Positions 53,193 to 61,739 of a stretch of 64,000 nt of DNA are shown here, in pieces. The position numbers and the translations under genes are program-made. Positions within the stretch are counted from its first letter, which is position 1. Each line of letters begins with the position of its first letter. The notes under the pieces were generated by a model. That model had not been told where the DNA came from. It searched no databases and was given only the letters and a program-made list of their open reading frames with translations. Source of the DNA: Butyricicoccus sp. OM04-18BH (GTDB taxonomy: Bacteria > Bacillota > Clostridia > Oscillospirales > Butyricicoccaceae); NCBI RefSeq assembly GCF_003481705.1, contig NZ_QULN01000002.1, forward strand, positions 1-64,000, in the 5' to 3' direction.

Positions 53193-54374
53193 ATGACATA
53201 TAACGAACTGAAAAACGAAGAAAATAAATATGTAATGAACACCTACGGCCGCTTCCCGATCGCGCTCGACCACGGCAAGGGCGCGACCCTGTGGGACGTA
53301 GAGGGAAAGAAGTACATCGACCTTGCCTCCGGCATCGGCGTCAACTGCATGGGCTACGACAACCAGATCCTCATCGACGCAATCACCCGGCAGGCGCACA
53401 AGATCATGCACGCCTCCAACCTGTTTACCACGGAACCGATGGTGCAGGTCGCGAAGAAGCTCGTCGAAAAGACCCATCTGAACGGCAAGGTATTCTTCGC
53501 CAACTCGGGTGCGGAGTCCAACGAGGGTGCGATCAAGCTCGCGCGCAAGTATTCCTTCGACAAGTACGGTGAGGGACGCTACAAGATCGTAACGCTCATC
53601 AATTCTTTCCACGGCCGCACCGTAACTACGCTCAAGGCGACCGGCCAGGATCGTTTCCATAACTATTTCTTCCCGTTCACCGAGGGCTTTGACTACGCGG
53701 TCGCGAACGACATCGACGACGTTCGCCGCAAGGCCGACGATATGACCTGCGCGATCATGATGGAGCTTGTACAGGGCGAGGGCGGCGTGCTGCCGCTCGA
53801 TCAGGAATTTGTCAAGCAGGTCGAGGCGCTCTGCCGTGAGAAGGATATGCTGCTCATCATCGACGAGGTACAGACCGGCATCGGCCGCACCGGCAGCCTG
53901 TTCGCGTTCCAGCAGTACGGCATCCGTCCGGATGTTGTCACCATGGCGAAGGGTCTCGGCGGCGGTGTTCCGATCGGCGCTGTGCTCGCGGCAGATACCT
54001 GCTGCAGCGTTCTGACGCCGGGTACGCACGCGACGACCTTCGGCGGCACGCCGCTCGTCTGTGCGTCTGCGAATGCAGTGCTCGATCATGTAGGCGACCC
54101 GAAGTTCCTGCATGAAGTCAAGGAGAAGGGCGAGTATCTGAAGAACGGCATCCTTGCGCTCGGCAAGGACAGCATCCATGGCGTTCGCGGCATGGGTCTG
54201 ATGCTCGGCATCATCGTCGACGAGGGCAAGCATTCCGCTTTTGCGAACAAGCTGATCGAAAACGGTGTTCTGGCGATCACTGCCGGCAAGAATGCGGTTC
54301 GCCTGCTGCCGCCGCTGGTCATTTCCAAGGAGGAAATGGACGAGGCATTGGCAGTCATGGCAAAGGTATTTTAA
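53193..54374 (+). CDS. argD: Acetylornithine aminotransferase
   Basis: A 393-aa class III PLP aminotransferase. FFANSGAESNEGAIKLAR, the IIDEVQTGIGRTG motif and the PLP Lys in MAKGLGGGVPIGA. Its TAA stop is followed at once by a shortened family A repeat. Confidence 0.95.
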   Translation: MTYNELKNEENKYVMNTYGRFPIALDHGKGATLWDVEGKKYIDLASGIGVNCMGYDNQILIDAITRQAHKIMHASNLFTTEPMVQVAKKLVEKTHLNGKVFFANSGAESNEGAIKLARKYSFDKYGEGRYKIVTLINSFHGRTVTTLKATGQDRFHNYFFPFTEGFDYAVANDIDDVRRKADDMTCAIMMELVQGEGGVLPLDQEFVKQVEALCREKDMLLIIDEVQTGIGRTGSLFAFQQYGIRPDVVTMAKGLGGGVPIGAVLAADTCCSVLTPGTHATTFGGTPLVCASANAVLDHVGDPKFLHEVKEKGEYLKNGILALGKDSIHGVRGMGLMLGIIVDEGKHSAFANKLIENGVLAITAGKNAVRLLPPLVISKEEMDEALAVMAKVF

Positions 54375-54411
54375 GAAAACGCCGCACAATGAAAGCGCGG
54401 TATGGCCTTAA
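54372..54411. repeat. Family A repeat, minimal remnant
   Basis: About 40 bp that keep only the two ends (taagaaaacgccgcacaatg and gcgcggtatggccttaa). As at panD and ispA, the first TAA is the stop codon of the upstream gene, here argD. Confidence 0.6.
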
Positions 54412-54436
54412 CGGATTATAGAAAGGTGTTTTACCA

Positions 54437-55351
54437 ATGAAGCATTTACTCAAGCTGCTCGACTGCTCCACCGAGGAGATCATCGGCCTGCTCGATCTGG
54501 CAGATCAGCTCAAATATGAACAGAAGCATAATATTTCCCATCGCCATCTGGAGGGCAAGAGCCTCGGCATGATCTTCCAGAAGTCCTCCACCCGTACCCG
54601 CGTTTCCTTCGAAACCGGTATGTATCAGCTCGGCGGTCAGGCGCTGTTCCTGTCCAACCGTGACCTTCAGATCGGCCGCGGCGAGCCGGTGCAGGATACT
54701 GCGCGCGTTCTGAGCCGCTATCTGGACGGTATCATGATCCGCACCTACGCACAGAAGGAGGTCGAGGATCTCGCGAAGTACGGCTCCATTCCGATCATCA
54801 ACGGTCTGACTGACTTCTGCCATCCGTGCCAGGTTCTGGCCGATCTGATGACCATCCGCGAGAAGTTCGCGGTTCTGGAGGGCCTCAAGATGTGCTACAT
54901 CGGCGACGGCAACAACATGGCAAACTCGCTGATCGTCGGCGGTCTCAAGACCGGCATGAAGGTATCCATCGCAACGCCGGTGGACTACCGTCCGGATGCT
55001 GAAGTCATGGCCTTCGCAGAGCCGAACCCGAACTTCTTCATCACCGACGACCCGATGAAGGCTGCGGAGAATGCAGACGTTGTCATCACTGACACTTGGG
55101 CATCCATGGGTCAGGAAGCCGAGAAGGAAATCCGCATGAAGGCGTTCCAGGGCTATCAGGTTAATGACGAGCTGCTCGCCGCTGCAAAGCCGGGCTGCAT
55201 GGTGCAGCACTGCCTGCCGGCATACCGCGAGCAGGAGATCACCACCAAGGTGTTCGAGGAACACGCAAACGAGATTTTCGAGGAAGCGGAGAACCGTCTG
55301 CACGCACAGAAGGCTGTCATGGTCACTCTGATGGGCAGCGTCGAGGAATAA
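54437..55351 (+). CDS. argF: Ornithine carbamoyltransferase
   Basis: A 304-aa enzyme making citrulline. Carbamoyl-phosphate motif SSTRTRVSFE (about residues 52-61), HPCQVLADLMT (about 131) and the C-terminal HCLPAYR ornithine-binding loop. aaaggtg precedes the ATG. Last gene of the arg cluster. Confidence 0.97.
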   Translation: MKHLLKLLDCSTEEIIGLLDLADQLKYEQKHNISHRHLEGKSLGMIFQKSSTRTRVSFETGMYQLGGQALFLSNRDLQIGRGEPVQDTARVLSRYLDGIMIRTYAQKEVEDLAKYGSIPIINGLTDFCHPCQVLADLMTIREKFAVLEGLKMCYIGDGNNMANSLIVGGLKTGMKVSIATPVDYRPDAEVMAFAEPNPNFFITDDPMKAAENADVVITDTWASMGQEAEKEIRMKAFQGYQVNDELLAAAKPGCMVQHCLPAYREQEITTKVFEEHANEIFEEAENRLHAQKAVMVTLMGSVEE

Positions 55352-55366
55352 TCCGGGGCAACCCCA

Positions 55367-55408
55367 AGTGCCTGCAACGCGCAGAAAACGTTGCAGGCGC
55401 TTTTTTCT
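55367..55408 (+). terminator. Terminator of the arg cluster
   Basis: Stem gtgcctgcaacg / cgttgcaggcgc with a 9-nt loop and a ttttttct tail. Confidence 0.9.
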
Positions 55409-55431
55409 GTACGCCATTTGCGGAAATCCTA

Positions 55432-55460
55432 TTGACATACTCTGAAAAGCTGTGTAAACT
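55432..55460 (+). promoter_or_regulatory. Promoter of tcdA
   Basis: Perfect TTGACA and TAAACT with a 17-bp spacer, predicting transcription from about 55467. This leaves room for a ribosome binding site only for the GTG at 55502, not for the ATG at 55478. Confidence 0.75.
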
Positions 55461-55501
55461 TATATCAGTATGCAAAAATGGAGAATAAGGAGCAGATAGA
55501 C

Positions 55502-56266
55502 GTGTTAAACCAGTTTTCGAGAACAGAACTGCTGCTGGGTCATGAGGGCATGGAAAAGCTCAGCAAGGCTCGCGTAGCGGTATTCGGCATCGGCGGCGTC
55601 GGCGGCTATACGGTAGAGGCGCTTGCACGCAGCGGCGTCGGCACGCTCGACCTCATTGACGACGATAAGGTGTGCCTCACGAACCTCAACCGCCAGATTA
55701 TCGCCACGCGCAGCACGGTTGGCAAGTACAAGGTCGATGTGGCGGCGGAGCGCATCCACGACATCAATCCGGACGCGGTGGTCAACACTTACAAGACGTT
55801 TTACAACCCCGAAACGGCGTCCCAGTTCGATTTTACGCAGTACGACTACGTGGTTGACGCCATCGACACGGTAACGGGCAAGATCGAGCTGGTCGAGCAG
55901 GCCAACAAGGCCGGCACCCCCATCATCAGCTGCATGGGCGCAGGCAACAAGCTGAACGCCGCCGCCTTCGAGGTCAGCGACATCTATAAGACCTCGTTTT
56001 GCCCGCTCGCGCGCGTTATGCGCTACGAGCTGCGCCGCCGCGGCATCCGGAAGCTCAAGGTGGTCTATTCGCGCGAGCAGGCGATGACGCCGATCGACGA
56101 TATGGCGAGCAGCTGCCGCCAGGACTGCATCTGTCCACCGGGCACGGCGCGCAAGTGCACCCAGAGACGTCAGGTTCCGGGCAGCACGGCCTTTGTGCCT
56201 GCTGTAGCGGGACTGATCGTGGCCGGCGAGGTCGTCAAGGATCTCTCGGGCGTGAGAAACGATTAA
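55502..56266 (+). CDS. tcdA: tRNA threonylcarbamoyladenosine dehydratase (ThiF/E1-like)
   Basis: A 254-aa ATP-dependent enzyme converting t6A37 to its cyclic form in tRNA. GIGGVGGYTVEALARSG (about residues 28-44) binds ATP; SRTELLLG start and the CRQDCICPPGT segment are typical of TcdA. GTG start at 55502 has aaggag at 9 nt; the ATG at 55478 would be almost leaderless. Confidence 0.92.
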   Translation: MLNQFSRTELLLGHEGMEKLSKARVAVFGIGGVGGYTVEALARSGVGTLDLIDDDKVCLTNLNRQIIATRSTVGKYKVDVAAERIHDINPDAVVNTYKTFYNPETASQFDFTQYDYVVDAIDTVTGKIELVEQANKAGTPIISCMGAGNKLNAAAFEVSDIYKTSFCPLARVMRYELRRRGIRKLKVVYSREQAMTPIDDMASSCRQDCICPPGTARKCTQRRQVPGSTAFVPAVAGLIVAGEVVKDLSGVRND

Positions 56267-56271
56267 TACAG

Positions 56272-56304
56272 GACGGCCGGCGCTATTCAGCCGGCCGTTT
56301 TTTG
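56272..56304 (+). terminator. Terminator of tcdA
   Basis: Stem acggccggc / gccggccgt with loop gctattca, followed by tttttg. Confidence 0.85.
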
Positions 56305-56307
56305 CGG

Positions 56308-56338
56308 TTGACTCTATAACGGTTATAGAGCTTATCAT
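56308..56338 (+). promoter_or_regulatory. Orphan MerR-type promoter/operator
   Basis: TTGACT (56308-56313) and TATCAT (56333-56338) with an over-long 19-bp spacer containing a perfect inverted repeat CTCTATAAC-G-GTTATAGAG (56312-56330). This is the classic layout of promoters activated by MerR-family proteins. No merR-like gene or other ORF follows in the next 270 bp. Confidence 0.65.
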
Positions 56339-56616
56339 GGGATGCGGAGAAGGCACAGCCGCCCCGAATGATCAGAAAAACCGACTCGGACGAACGGAAC
56401 TTCCCCTGTGAAACGTGATTTCACCGCATCTGGTCACATGGTCTGAAAACCGCAGCATTATCGCGCGAGATCACGCCGGCCGACCGGGACTTCACCGAGA
56501 GCAGCATTCCTGTTTGGAGCATAAAATGACTGGAAAGCCGCCCTCGGATATGCTATACTGTTTTTTGTATAGGAAAAACAGGAGAGCGTATTCTCCTGCA
56601 AAAGGCGGTAAAAAGA
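56339..56616. other. Gap without a gene between the MerR-type site and the exporter gene
   Basis: No ORF of note. An extended -10 (TGCTATACT, 56551-56559) and a caggaga / tctcctg hairpin near 56579-56598 lie just upstream of the exporter-like gene and probably belong to its leader. The rest may be remains of a lost gene. Confidence 0.4.
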
Positions 56617-57540
56617 ATGCATTTTTTCAAAAAAATACGAATCGGTCAGCGTGCAGTCAAGACTGCGCTTTCGGTCGGAATCGCGCTTGCGGTTGCGCAG
56701 ATTTTAGGTTCCAGTCTGCCGATTTTTGCGGCGATCGGTGCGATTTCGGTTATGAGCCGCACATGGAGCGACTCACTGAAGGAAAGTCTGACGCAGGTTG
56801 CCGGTACTTTTCTCGGATACCTGATCGCATGCGCTTTTGTACTCTGGCTGCCGTGGCGGCCGCAGTTCTTTCTGTGGATGGCAGTCGGCACGCTCTGTGT
56901 CATCACACTCTGTATCGCGCTGCGGCTGAATTTTGCCATTCCGCTCGCGAGCATTGTGTTCGCGGATGTCTGTCTGTATACGGGCGGAGACGCCGTGGTC
57001 TACGGCTTTCATCGCTTCACAGATACGATGGTCGGTCTGGCGGTTGCGCTCGTGGTCAATATCGTGATCCGGCCATACAACAACCGCCAGAAAATCCTGA
57101 ATATGATGTACGAGCTGCAAAAGCAGTTTCTCCCGCTTCTGGAGGCGCGTGTGATCGCGCACCGCTACCCGGATCTTGCGCCGCTGCGCAACAAAATGGC
57201 GAAGCTGGACGATGAACTGCGTATTTTCGAAAAACAGCCGGTCGCGCTTTTTCATCATACCGTGCGTGTTTCCGCGCGGCGGCAGGAAGCTGCTTATCTG
57301 CGCGGCTGTCAGCAGCTGCTCGATAAAATGGGCGGCGAGCTCGCGGCGCTGTGCAACATGGATTCCAGTCCGGTTCCGGACGATAAAATGCTTGCACGCC
57401 TGAAGGAGCACGGTGTCGCCGTGCCTGAAGGCCTCGAAAAGTATGGATATTGCAGCGAAGTCGACACAGCGGTCATGAATTTCCATGTCGGCAATCTGCT
57501 GGATGCCTATGATTACCTGAGTATACTGCATCATGGATAA
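56617..57540 (+). CDS. Aromatic acid exporter-like (FUSC/ArAE) membrane protein
   Basis: A 307-aa protein with about five to six membrane helices in residues 12-145, beginning RIGQRAVKTALSVGIALAVAQ and containing NRQKILNMM at the end of the membrane part, followed by a helical cytoplasmic domain. This is the architecture of the short FUSC/aromatic acid exporter family. Efflux substrate unknown. The ribosome binding site (aaaggcgg) is moderate. Confidence 0.83.
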   Translation: MHFFKKIRIGQRAVKTALSVGIALAVAQILGSSLPIFAAIGAISVMSRTWSDSLKESLTQVAGTFLGYLIACAFVLWLPWRPQFFLWMAVGTLCVITLCIALRLNFAIPLASIVFADVCLYTGGDAVVYGFHRFTDTMVGLAVALVVNIVIRPYNNRQKILNMMYELQKQFLPLLEARVIAHRYPDLAPLRNKMAKLDDELRIFEKQPVALFHHTVRVSARRQEAAYLRGCQQLLDKMGGELAALCNMDSSPVPDDKMLARLKEHGVAVPEGLEKYGYCSEVDTAVMNFHVGNLLDAYDYLSILHHG

Positions 57541-57606
57541 GGAAAATCAGGGTTCGCGCAGATGCCGAGCGTGGCTTTTGGACAAATAAAAAAACAGCAG
57601 CAAAAA

Positions 57607-57647
57607 GCGGCGCTGCCTCCGAGAAGTGTTCCCGGAAGCAGCGCCCT
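57607..57647 (-). terminator. Terminator of the serine recombinase gene
   Basis: Outer stem ggcgctgc / gcagcgcc with an imperfect inner stem. On the minus strand it is followed by gctttttgctgctg and a T-run. Confidence 0.6.
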
Positions 57648-57667
57648 GTTTGCATTTCTTTGGAGCC

Positions 57668-59347
57668 TTAGCCCTTGGCTGCGAGGCTCTGCTCGTAAGA
57701 CTCAATCATCTTCTTGAACGTGTGTCCCGAACGACGTTCGAGTTTTTCGAGATACCGCATGGTGCTTTCGCTGGTGAAAAGTTTGATTTGCAGCTGAATT
57801 TTATCATTATCGACCGTTACAAAGATGCGGTCGATATATTTTTGCACAAAGTCGCGGCCCATGAGCCCGTTCACCGCATCGTCGCGAGCGGCCTGTAAAA
57901 CACGGCGGATTTCCGCGATGTGTGCGTTGAGGTCGGCGCGGGAGGTCCGGGCGGCCTCCAATTCTTCGAGACAGAGAGTGCACTCGTCGATCTCATTGTC
58001 GCACTGACGGTTCATCTTGAGAAAATCCGCATCCGTGATCTGACCGGTGACGTTGTACTCGAGCAGCTTGCTCTTTTTCTTTTCAGCGAGCTCGCGCCTG
58101 GTACGCTGCGTGTCGATCTCCTGCGCAAGGTCGGTATCGTCCTGACTGATCGCACGGTACATTTCGATATAGCGCTCGATCAGTTCATCGGCATTGACGT
58201 CCGCTTCCTTGAACACGTCCATCAAAACCGGCTTGAGTTCCTGCTCGTACAGCGGCAGGGAAGGGCAGGAGTCCTTTCCGTTTTTGATCTTGCCGGAGCA
58301 GACCCACTTGCTGTTGACGCTGCCTTTCCGGTCTTTGGCATCGCGTCGGTAGTAGGCCGCGCCGCAGTGCGTGCAGTACAGCTTGCCGGTCAACAGATTG
58401 TCGTGATTGCAAAGATTCTGCCGCCGCTTGACATCCTTGCTGCGGCGGGTGAGGACAGCGTTTGCTGCGTCCCACAGCTCCTCGGATACGATGGCAGGTA
58501 CGATTTCACCGCTCTCATCCTTGAACATCACCCACTCCTCAGGCGGGAGAAACTTCTGCTTTTTAGTGAACATATCCACGATGCGCACTTTGTTGCCGAC
58601 ATAATAGCCCTTGTACTTCGGGTTGGAAATCATGCCGGACATGGTCGTGTGGGCGATTTTTCTGCCGTTATGGTTGCGGTAGCCTTTTTCCCAGAACAGG
58701 TTTTCGATCTGCTTCATGCTGTAATGGTCAGTAGCGTACAGCTCGAACAGCTCGCGCACCATGGGCGCCTCGTTTTCGTCAATGACAAGGCGCCTGCTGT
58801 CCTTTCGATAGCCGAAAATGCGGCTGTTGCCGAGAACAACATTGTTTTTTATCGCCTGCTGGTGGCCGAACTTGACGCGGCTGGACAGCTTGCGCAGCTC
58901 GTCCTGAGCGATGCCGGACATGATGGTGAGGCGCAGCTCGGAGTCCTCGTCGAACGTGTTGATGTTGTCGTTCTGGAAAAAAACGCCGACGCCTGCGGAA
59001 AGCAGCTCGCGCGTGTAGCAGATACTGTCGAGTGTATTTCGGGCGAAACGGGTGATCTCCTTGGTGAGGATGAGGTCAAATTTGTCGTCCTTCGCGTCCT
59101 GCACCATGCGCTGAAAGTTGTCGCGCTTGCGCGTGGTCATGCCGGAAAGACCCTCGTCAATGTAGCCGTCGATGAACGTCCATGCCGGGTTGCGCGTGAT
59201 ATAGTCGCGGTAGTAGCTGATCTGGTTGTCGAGCGAGTTGAGCTGCTCGTCGCTGTCGGTCGAAACACGCGCGTAAAACGTTACGCGCAGAGCAATGTCG
59301 CTGAGCCGCGTTGTGCGCAGCTTTTGCCGTATCGTAAAGATGTCCAT
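57668..59347 (-). CDS. Large serine recombinase
   Basis: A 559-aa site-specific recombinase. Resolvase N-terminal domain (about residues 18-165) with nucleophile context RVTFYARVSTDSDEQ and TKEITRFARN; recombinase domain (about 180-290); zinc ribbon (LYCTHCGAAYYRR with a later Cys pair); coiled coil (about 400-480). This fits TnpX/integrase types used by clostridial transposons and conjugative elements. ATG 59347 has gaggtg at 6 nt; the upstream GTG would overlap that site. The reading frame is intact. Confidence 0.93.
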   Translation of the reverse strand: MDIFTIRQKLRTTRLSDIALRVTFYARVSTDSDEQLNSLDNQISYYRDYITRNPAWTFIDGYIDEGLSGMTTRKRDNFQRMVQDAKDDKFDLILTKEITRFARNTLDSICYTRELLSAGVGVFFQNDNINTFDEDSELRLTIMSGIAQDELRKLSSRVKFGHQQAIKNNVVLGNSRIFGYRKDSRRLVIDENEAPMVRELFELYATDHYSMKQIENLFWEKGYRNHNGRKIAHTTMSGMISNPKYKGYYVGNKVRIVDMFTKKQKFLPPEEWVMFKDESGEIVPAIVSEELWDAANAVLTRRSKDVKRRQNLCNHDNLLTGKLYCTHCGAAYYRRDAKDRKGSVNSKWVCSGKIKNGKDSCPSLPLYEQELKPVLMDVFKEADVNADELIERYIEMYRAISQDDTDLAQEIDTQRTRRELAEKKKSKLLEYNVTGQITDADFLKMNRQCDNEIDECTLCLEELEAARTSRADLNAHIAEIRRVLQAARDDAVNGLMGRDFVQKYIDRIFVTVDNDKIQLQIKLFTSESTMRYLEKLERRSGHTFKKMIESYEQSLAAKG

Positions 59348-59367
59348 AAGCCACACCTCAAAAGTTC

Positions 59368-59396
59368 ATTGTATCATGATTAGTATATCATGACAA
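59368..59396 (-). promoter_or_regulatory. Promoter of the serine recombinase gene
   Basis: On the minus strand TTGTCA and TACAAT are 17 bp apart. The spacer carries the repeated TCATGA hexamer, a possible operator or recombination-site half. The cas3 remnant starts at its outer edge. Confidence 0.55.
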
Positions 59397-60103
59397 GTGC
59401 GCAAATACAAGAGAAACGGATCGAGAAAGCACGGATCTTCATATGTATGAAGGCAAACCCTGTCGTGCGGTGGCGACGCAGTGCATTGAAGTGGGAGTGG
59501 ATCTGGACTTCAAAACGGTATATCGTGCTCTGGCGCCTTTGGACGCCATCATTCAGGCGGCCGGACGGTGCAACCGCAACGGACGTGACCGGATGGGACG
59601 AGCAATCGTATTTTGCCCTGAGGATAGCCGAAGGCTATACCCGGATGACTGCTATAACAATGCTGCCGTTACCGTGCAGGAAATGTCGCCGTCTTTTTTA
59701 TTCATGATCCGGATAATATTCGGGAGTATTATCAGCGGCTGTTCGATGGGAGTACAGACAAGAAAGCATTGACAGAGGGGATTGATGCCCGGTCTTTTGA
59801 GCAAACAGCGGCACAGTATAAGCTGATTGACAATACCGGTGTGCAGATTATTGTCCCCTATGCGGAGAAACGCGAATTGCATAAGAGTATATCGAAGCAG
59901 CATCTATTACCTTGATCTGCTTTGACAAAAATCTGGATATCTATGCGGAAGAAATTCCGGTTGCCCGCAGAAGCAGAGCTCGGTTCGATGGGCAGACGGC
60001 GGGAAGCTGCGTGTACCTGCTCCGTCCGCAATATGAAGAATACTATTCTGCGGAGATGGGACTTCATTTACCGCAGGGAGAAGAATTTGACGGTATATGG
60101 TAA
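59395..60103 (+). pseudogene. cas3: cas3 remnant (type I-C CRISPR helicase, C-terminal part)
   Basis: The frame from about 59395 contains the Cas3 helicase segment ATQCIEVGVDLDF and LDAIIQAAGRCNRNG (motifs V and VI). After about 59690 the protein continues in another frame (YYQRLFDGSTDKKALTEGID...), and after an apparent deletion near 59900 again in a third (ITLICFDKNLDIYAEE to FDGIW, stop at 60103). The N-terminal HD and most of the helicase are missing. Two frame changes and the 5' truncation make it non-functional. Confidence 0.83.
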
Positions 60104-60107
60104 GGAT

Positions 60108-60157
60108 AGCACGTTGAGTCTCCGCTTTATTGGACACTCAACGTGTTATTATTTTAC
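60108..60157 (+). terminator. Terminator-like hairpin between the cas3 and cas5 remnants
   Basis: Stem cacgttgagt / actcaacgtg with loop ctccgctttattggac, followed by ttattatttt. Confidence 0.6.
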
Positions 60158-60252
60158 AGATAAAATAGATGGAGAGCCTGAAAAATATAGATGACATAAT
60201 TTTGCTGTTCTATCCGTCAAACGACGCGGAGCACGCAAATCATGGAGGTGAA

Positions 60253-60470
60253 TTGTATTTGAAAGAAATTGTAATCGAGGTGTGGGGAGACCTTGCATGC
60301 TTCACGATGCCGTATGCAAAGGGTGAAAGATTAACCTATCCGTTCCCGACTCCATCTGCCGCAAGAGGGATTCTTTCAGCGATTTATTCAAAGCCGAAAG
60401 AGTTTCGCTGGCAGATCAATCGTATTGAAGTGCTGAACCCCATCCGTTATATCAGTTTTAAATCGTACTG
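60253..60470 (+). pseudogene. cas5: cas5 remnant (type I-C, N-terminal part)
   Basis: Begins at a TTG (60253 or 60259) after a strong ggaggtg site. IEVWGDLACFTMPYAKGER, TPSAARGILSAIYSKP and RIEVLNPIRYISFKS match the first third of type I-C Cas5. The similarity stops near 60468, where the DNA switches to amino-acid transporter sequence. No cas8c, cas7 or CRISPR array is present. Confidence 0.82.
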
Positions 60471-60471
60471 G

Positions 60472-60674
60472 TTACTGCGCCGAACAACACCGGCATTAAG
60501 ACGATTGATGATCTTGGCGGTAAGAAGGTTCCGGCAGGCGCAGGTCGCGTCAATGCGCAGTTTATGGAGAGCTATAATAAGGAGCACGCAGACAACCCGA
60601 TCGACATCCAGTACACCGATGCAGATGCTTCCGCGGCGTTGATCGATCTGTATAACGGCTGCTACGATGACATT
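60472..60674 (+). pseudogene. Fragment of an amino-acid ABC transporter substrate-binding protein
   Basis: An open stretch with no start, in the frame TAPNNTGIKTIDDLGGKKVP ... DADASAALIDLYNGCYDD. This is the middle of a family 3 extracellular solute-binding protein. Its 5' end is fused to the cas5 remnant and its 3' end to permease sequence; both ends of the gene are missing. Confidence 0.75.
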
Positions 60675-61176
60675 ATGAACCTTTTTAAGCCATCTGCGAT
60701 TTGGGAGGGCATCGTCCGCATCGTTCCGAATATTCCGCAAACGCTCGAGATCGCAGCGGCTGCGGCTGTGATCGGTATTGTACTGGGCTTTCTGCTGGCT
60801 TTGTGCCGCATTAAAAAATTCCCGGTGCTCAGTCAGTTCGCTACGCTGTACATCTCGTTTATGCGCGGCACGCCGCTGCTCGTGCAGCTGTTTCTGTCGT
60901 ACTACGGCAGACCGGCGGCCAGACCATGCGCCGCATCATTCTGCCGCAGGCAATGATCGTTGCCATCCCAAACCCCGGCAACAGCCTCATCAGCCTGCTC
61001 AAGTCTACCTCGCTCGCGTTTACCATCGGCGTGATGGACATGCTGGGCAAGGCAAAGGTCGTCGCGGGCAACAATATGCGCTATTTTGAGGTATATATCG
61101 GTCTGGCGCTTCTGTACTGGCCGATGTGCATCCTGATCGAGTTCGCCGTACACAAGCTGGAAAAACGTTTCAATTT
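60675..61176 (+). pseudogene. Remnant of an amino-acid ABC transporter permease
   Basis: From an ATG at 60675 (MNLFKPSAIWEGIVRIV) through FMRGTPLLVQLFLSYYG at about 60908. Then a deletion and frame change, and the conserved QTMRRIILPQAMIVAIPNPG EAA-loop and following helices continue to KRFNF near 61176. The deleted middle is roughly 70 codons. It cannot give a working permease. Confidence 0.78.
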
Positions 61177-61580
61177 TCTACAATCTCGGCAGCCTGCTCA
61201 TGGAGTTTGAGGCGGGCGAGTCCATCATTGCCCCGGAAATGTACGAGGCGTATGGCTATGGTGCGGACAGCCGTCCGTCCGATCTGCATTCCAATCGTGC
61301 TAAGGACAAAAACGGCAGCTTCATCGGTTTTAACGCAGAGCGCCGATTCTCGGAGAACTGCCTGCTCCAGATCGACAGGAATGAGGATGGCAGCGTAACG
61401 TATGGCCTTATTCCGATCGATTTGACCATGGAGAACGAGCGTGCGCTGGAGCGCGGCCTGCCGAAAATCGCATCCATCGAAGTGGCTGAGCTGATTATAG
61501 AGCATATGACGGCATACAGCGCACTGTATGGCACGAAGCTGACTTACGATAAGGAAAGCGGTCTCATCTGCATCGCTTAA
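61177..61580 (+). pseudogene. C-terminal fragment, possibly of a CapA-family protein
   Basis: Open frame FYNLGSLLMEFEAGESIIAP ... to the stop at 61580, with an internal ATG at 61200. FYNLGSLL resembles the SLGNF-type motif of CapA/PgsA metallophosphatases, and GLIPIDL and RRFSENCLLQI fit a C-terminal beta domain. The N-terminal catalytic part is missing; the join to the permease piece is abrupt. Family call is tentative. Confidence 0.5.
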
Positions 61581-61634
61581 TCTGAGGACAGCACGATGCT
61601 GTATAAAAACGAAATTGCTGAACAAGTAAAGCAA

Positions 61635-61669
61635 AAGAGGGTATCCAAACGGATACCCTCTGGTTTTTG
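61635..61669 (+). terminator. Terminator after the CapA-like fragment
   Basis: Stem agagggtatcc / ggataccctct with loop aaac, followed by ggtttttg. Confidence 0.85.
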
Positions 61670-61739
61670 TGTAAATTCGCAATGCGGGCTTGCCTGCTGC
61701 GCGCCTTGCAACACTGTTCTCATGCCTTTAGGCGGGGAA

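Noticed and set aside
50524..53199. 891-aa open frame on the minus strand across argC-argJ-argB
   Set aside because: It is antisense to three certain arg genes and its composition (rich in His, Arg, Asp, Val) is the usual shadow of GC-rich genes; no ribosome binding site or family features.
59395..60470. A working CRISPR-Cas locus
   Set aside because: Only fragments of cas3 and cas5 remain, with frame changes, and no repeat-spacer array is visible within the window.
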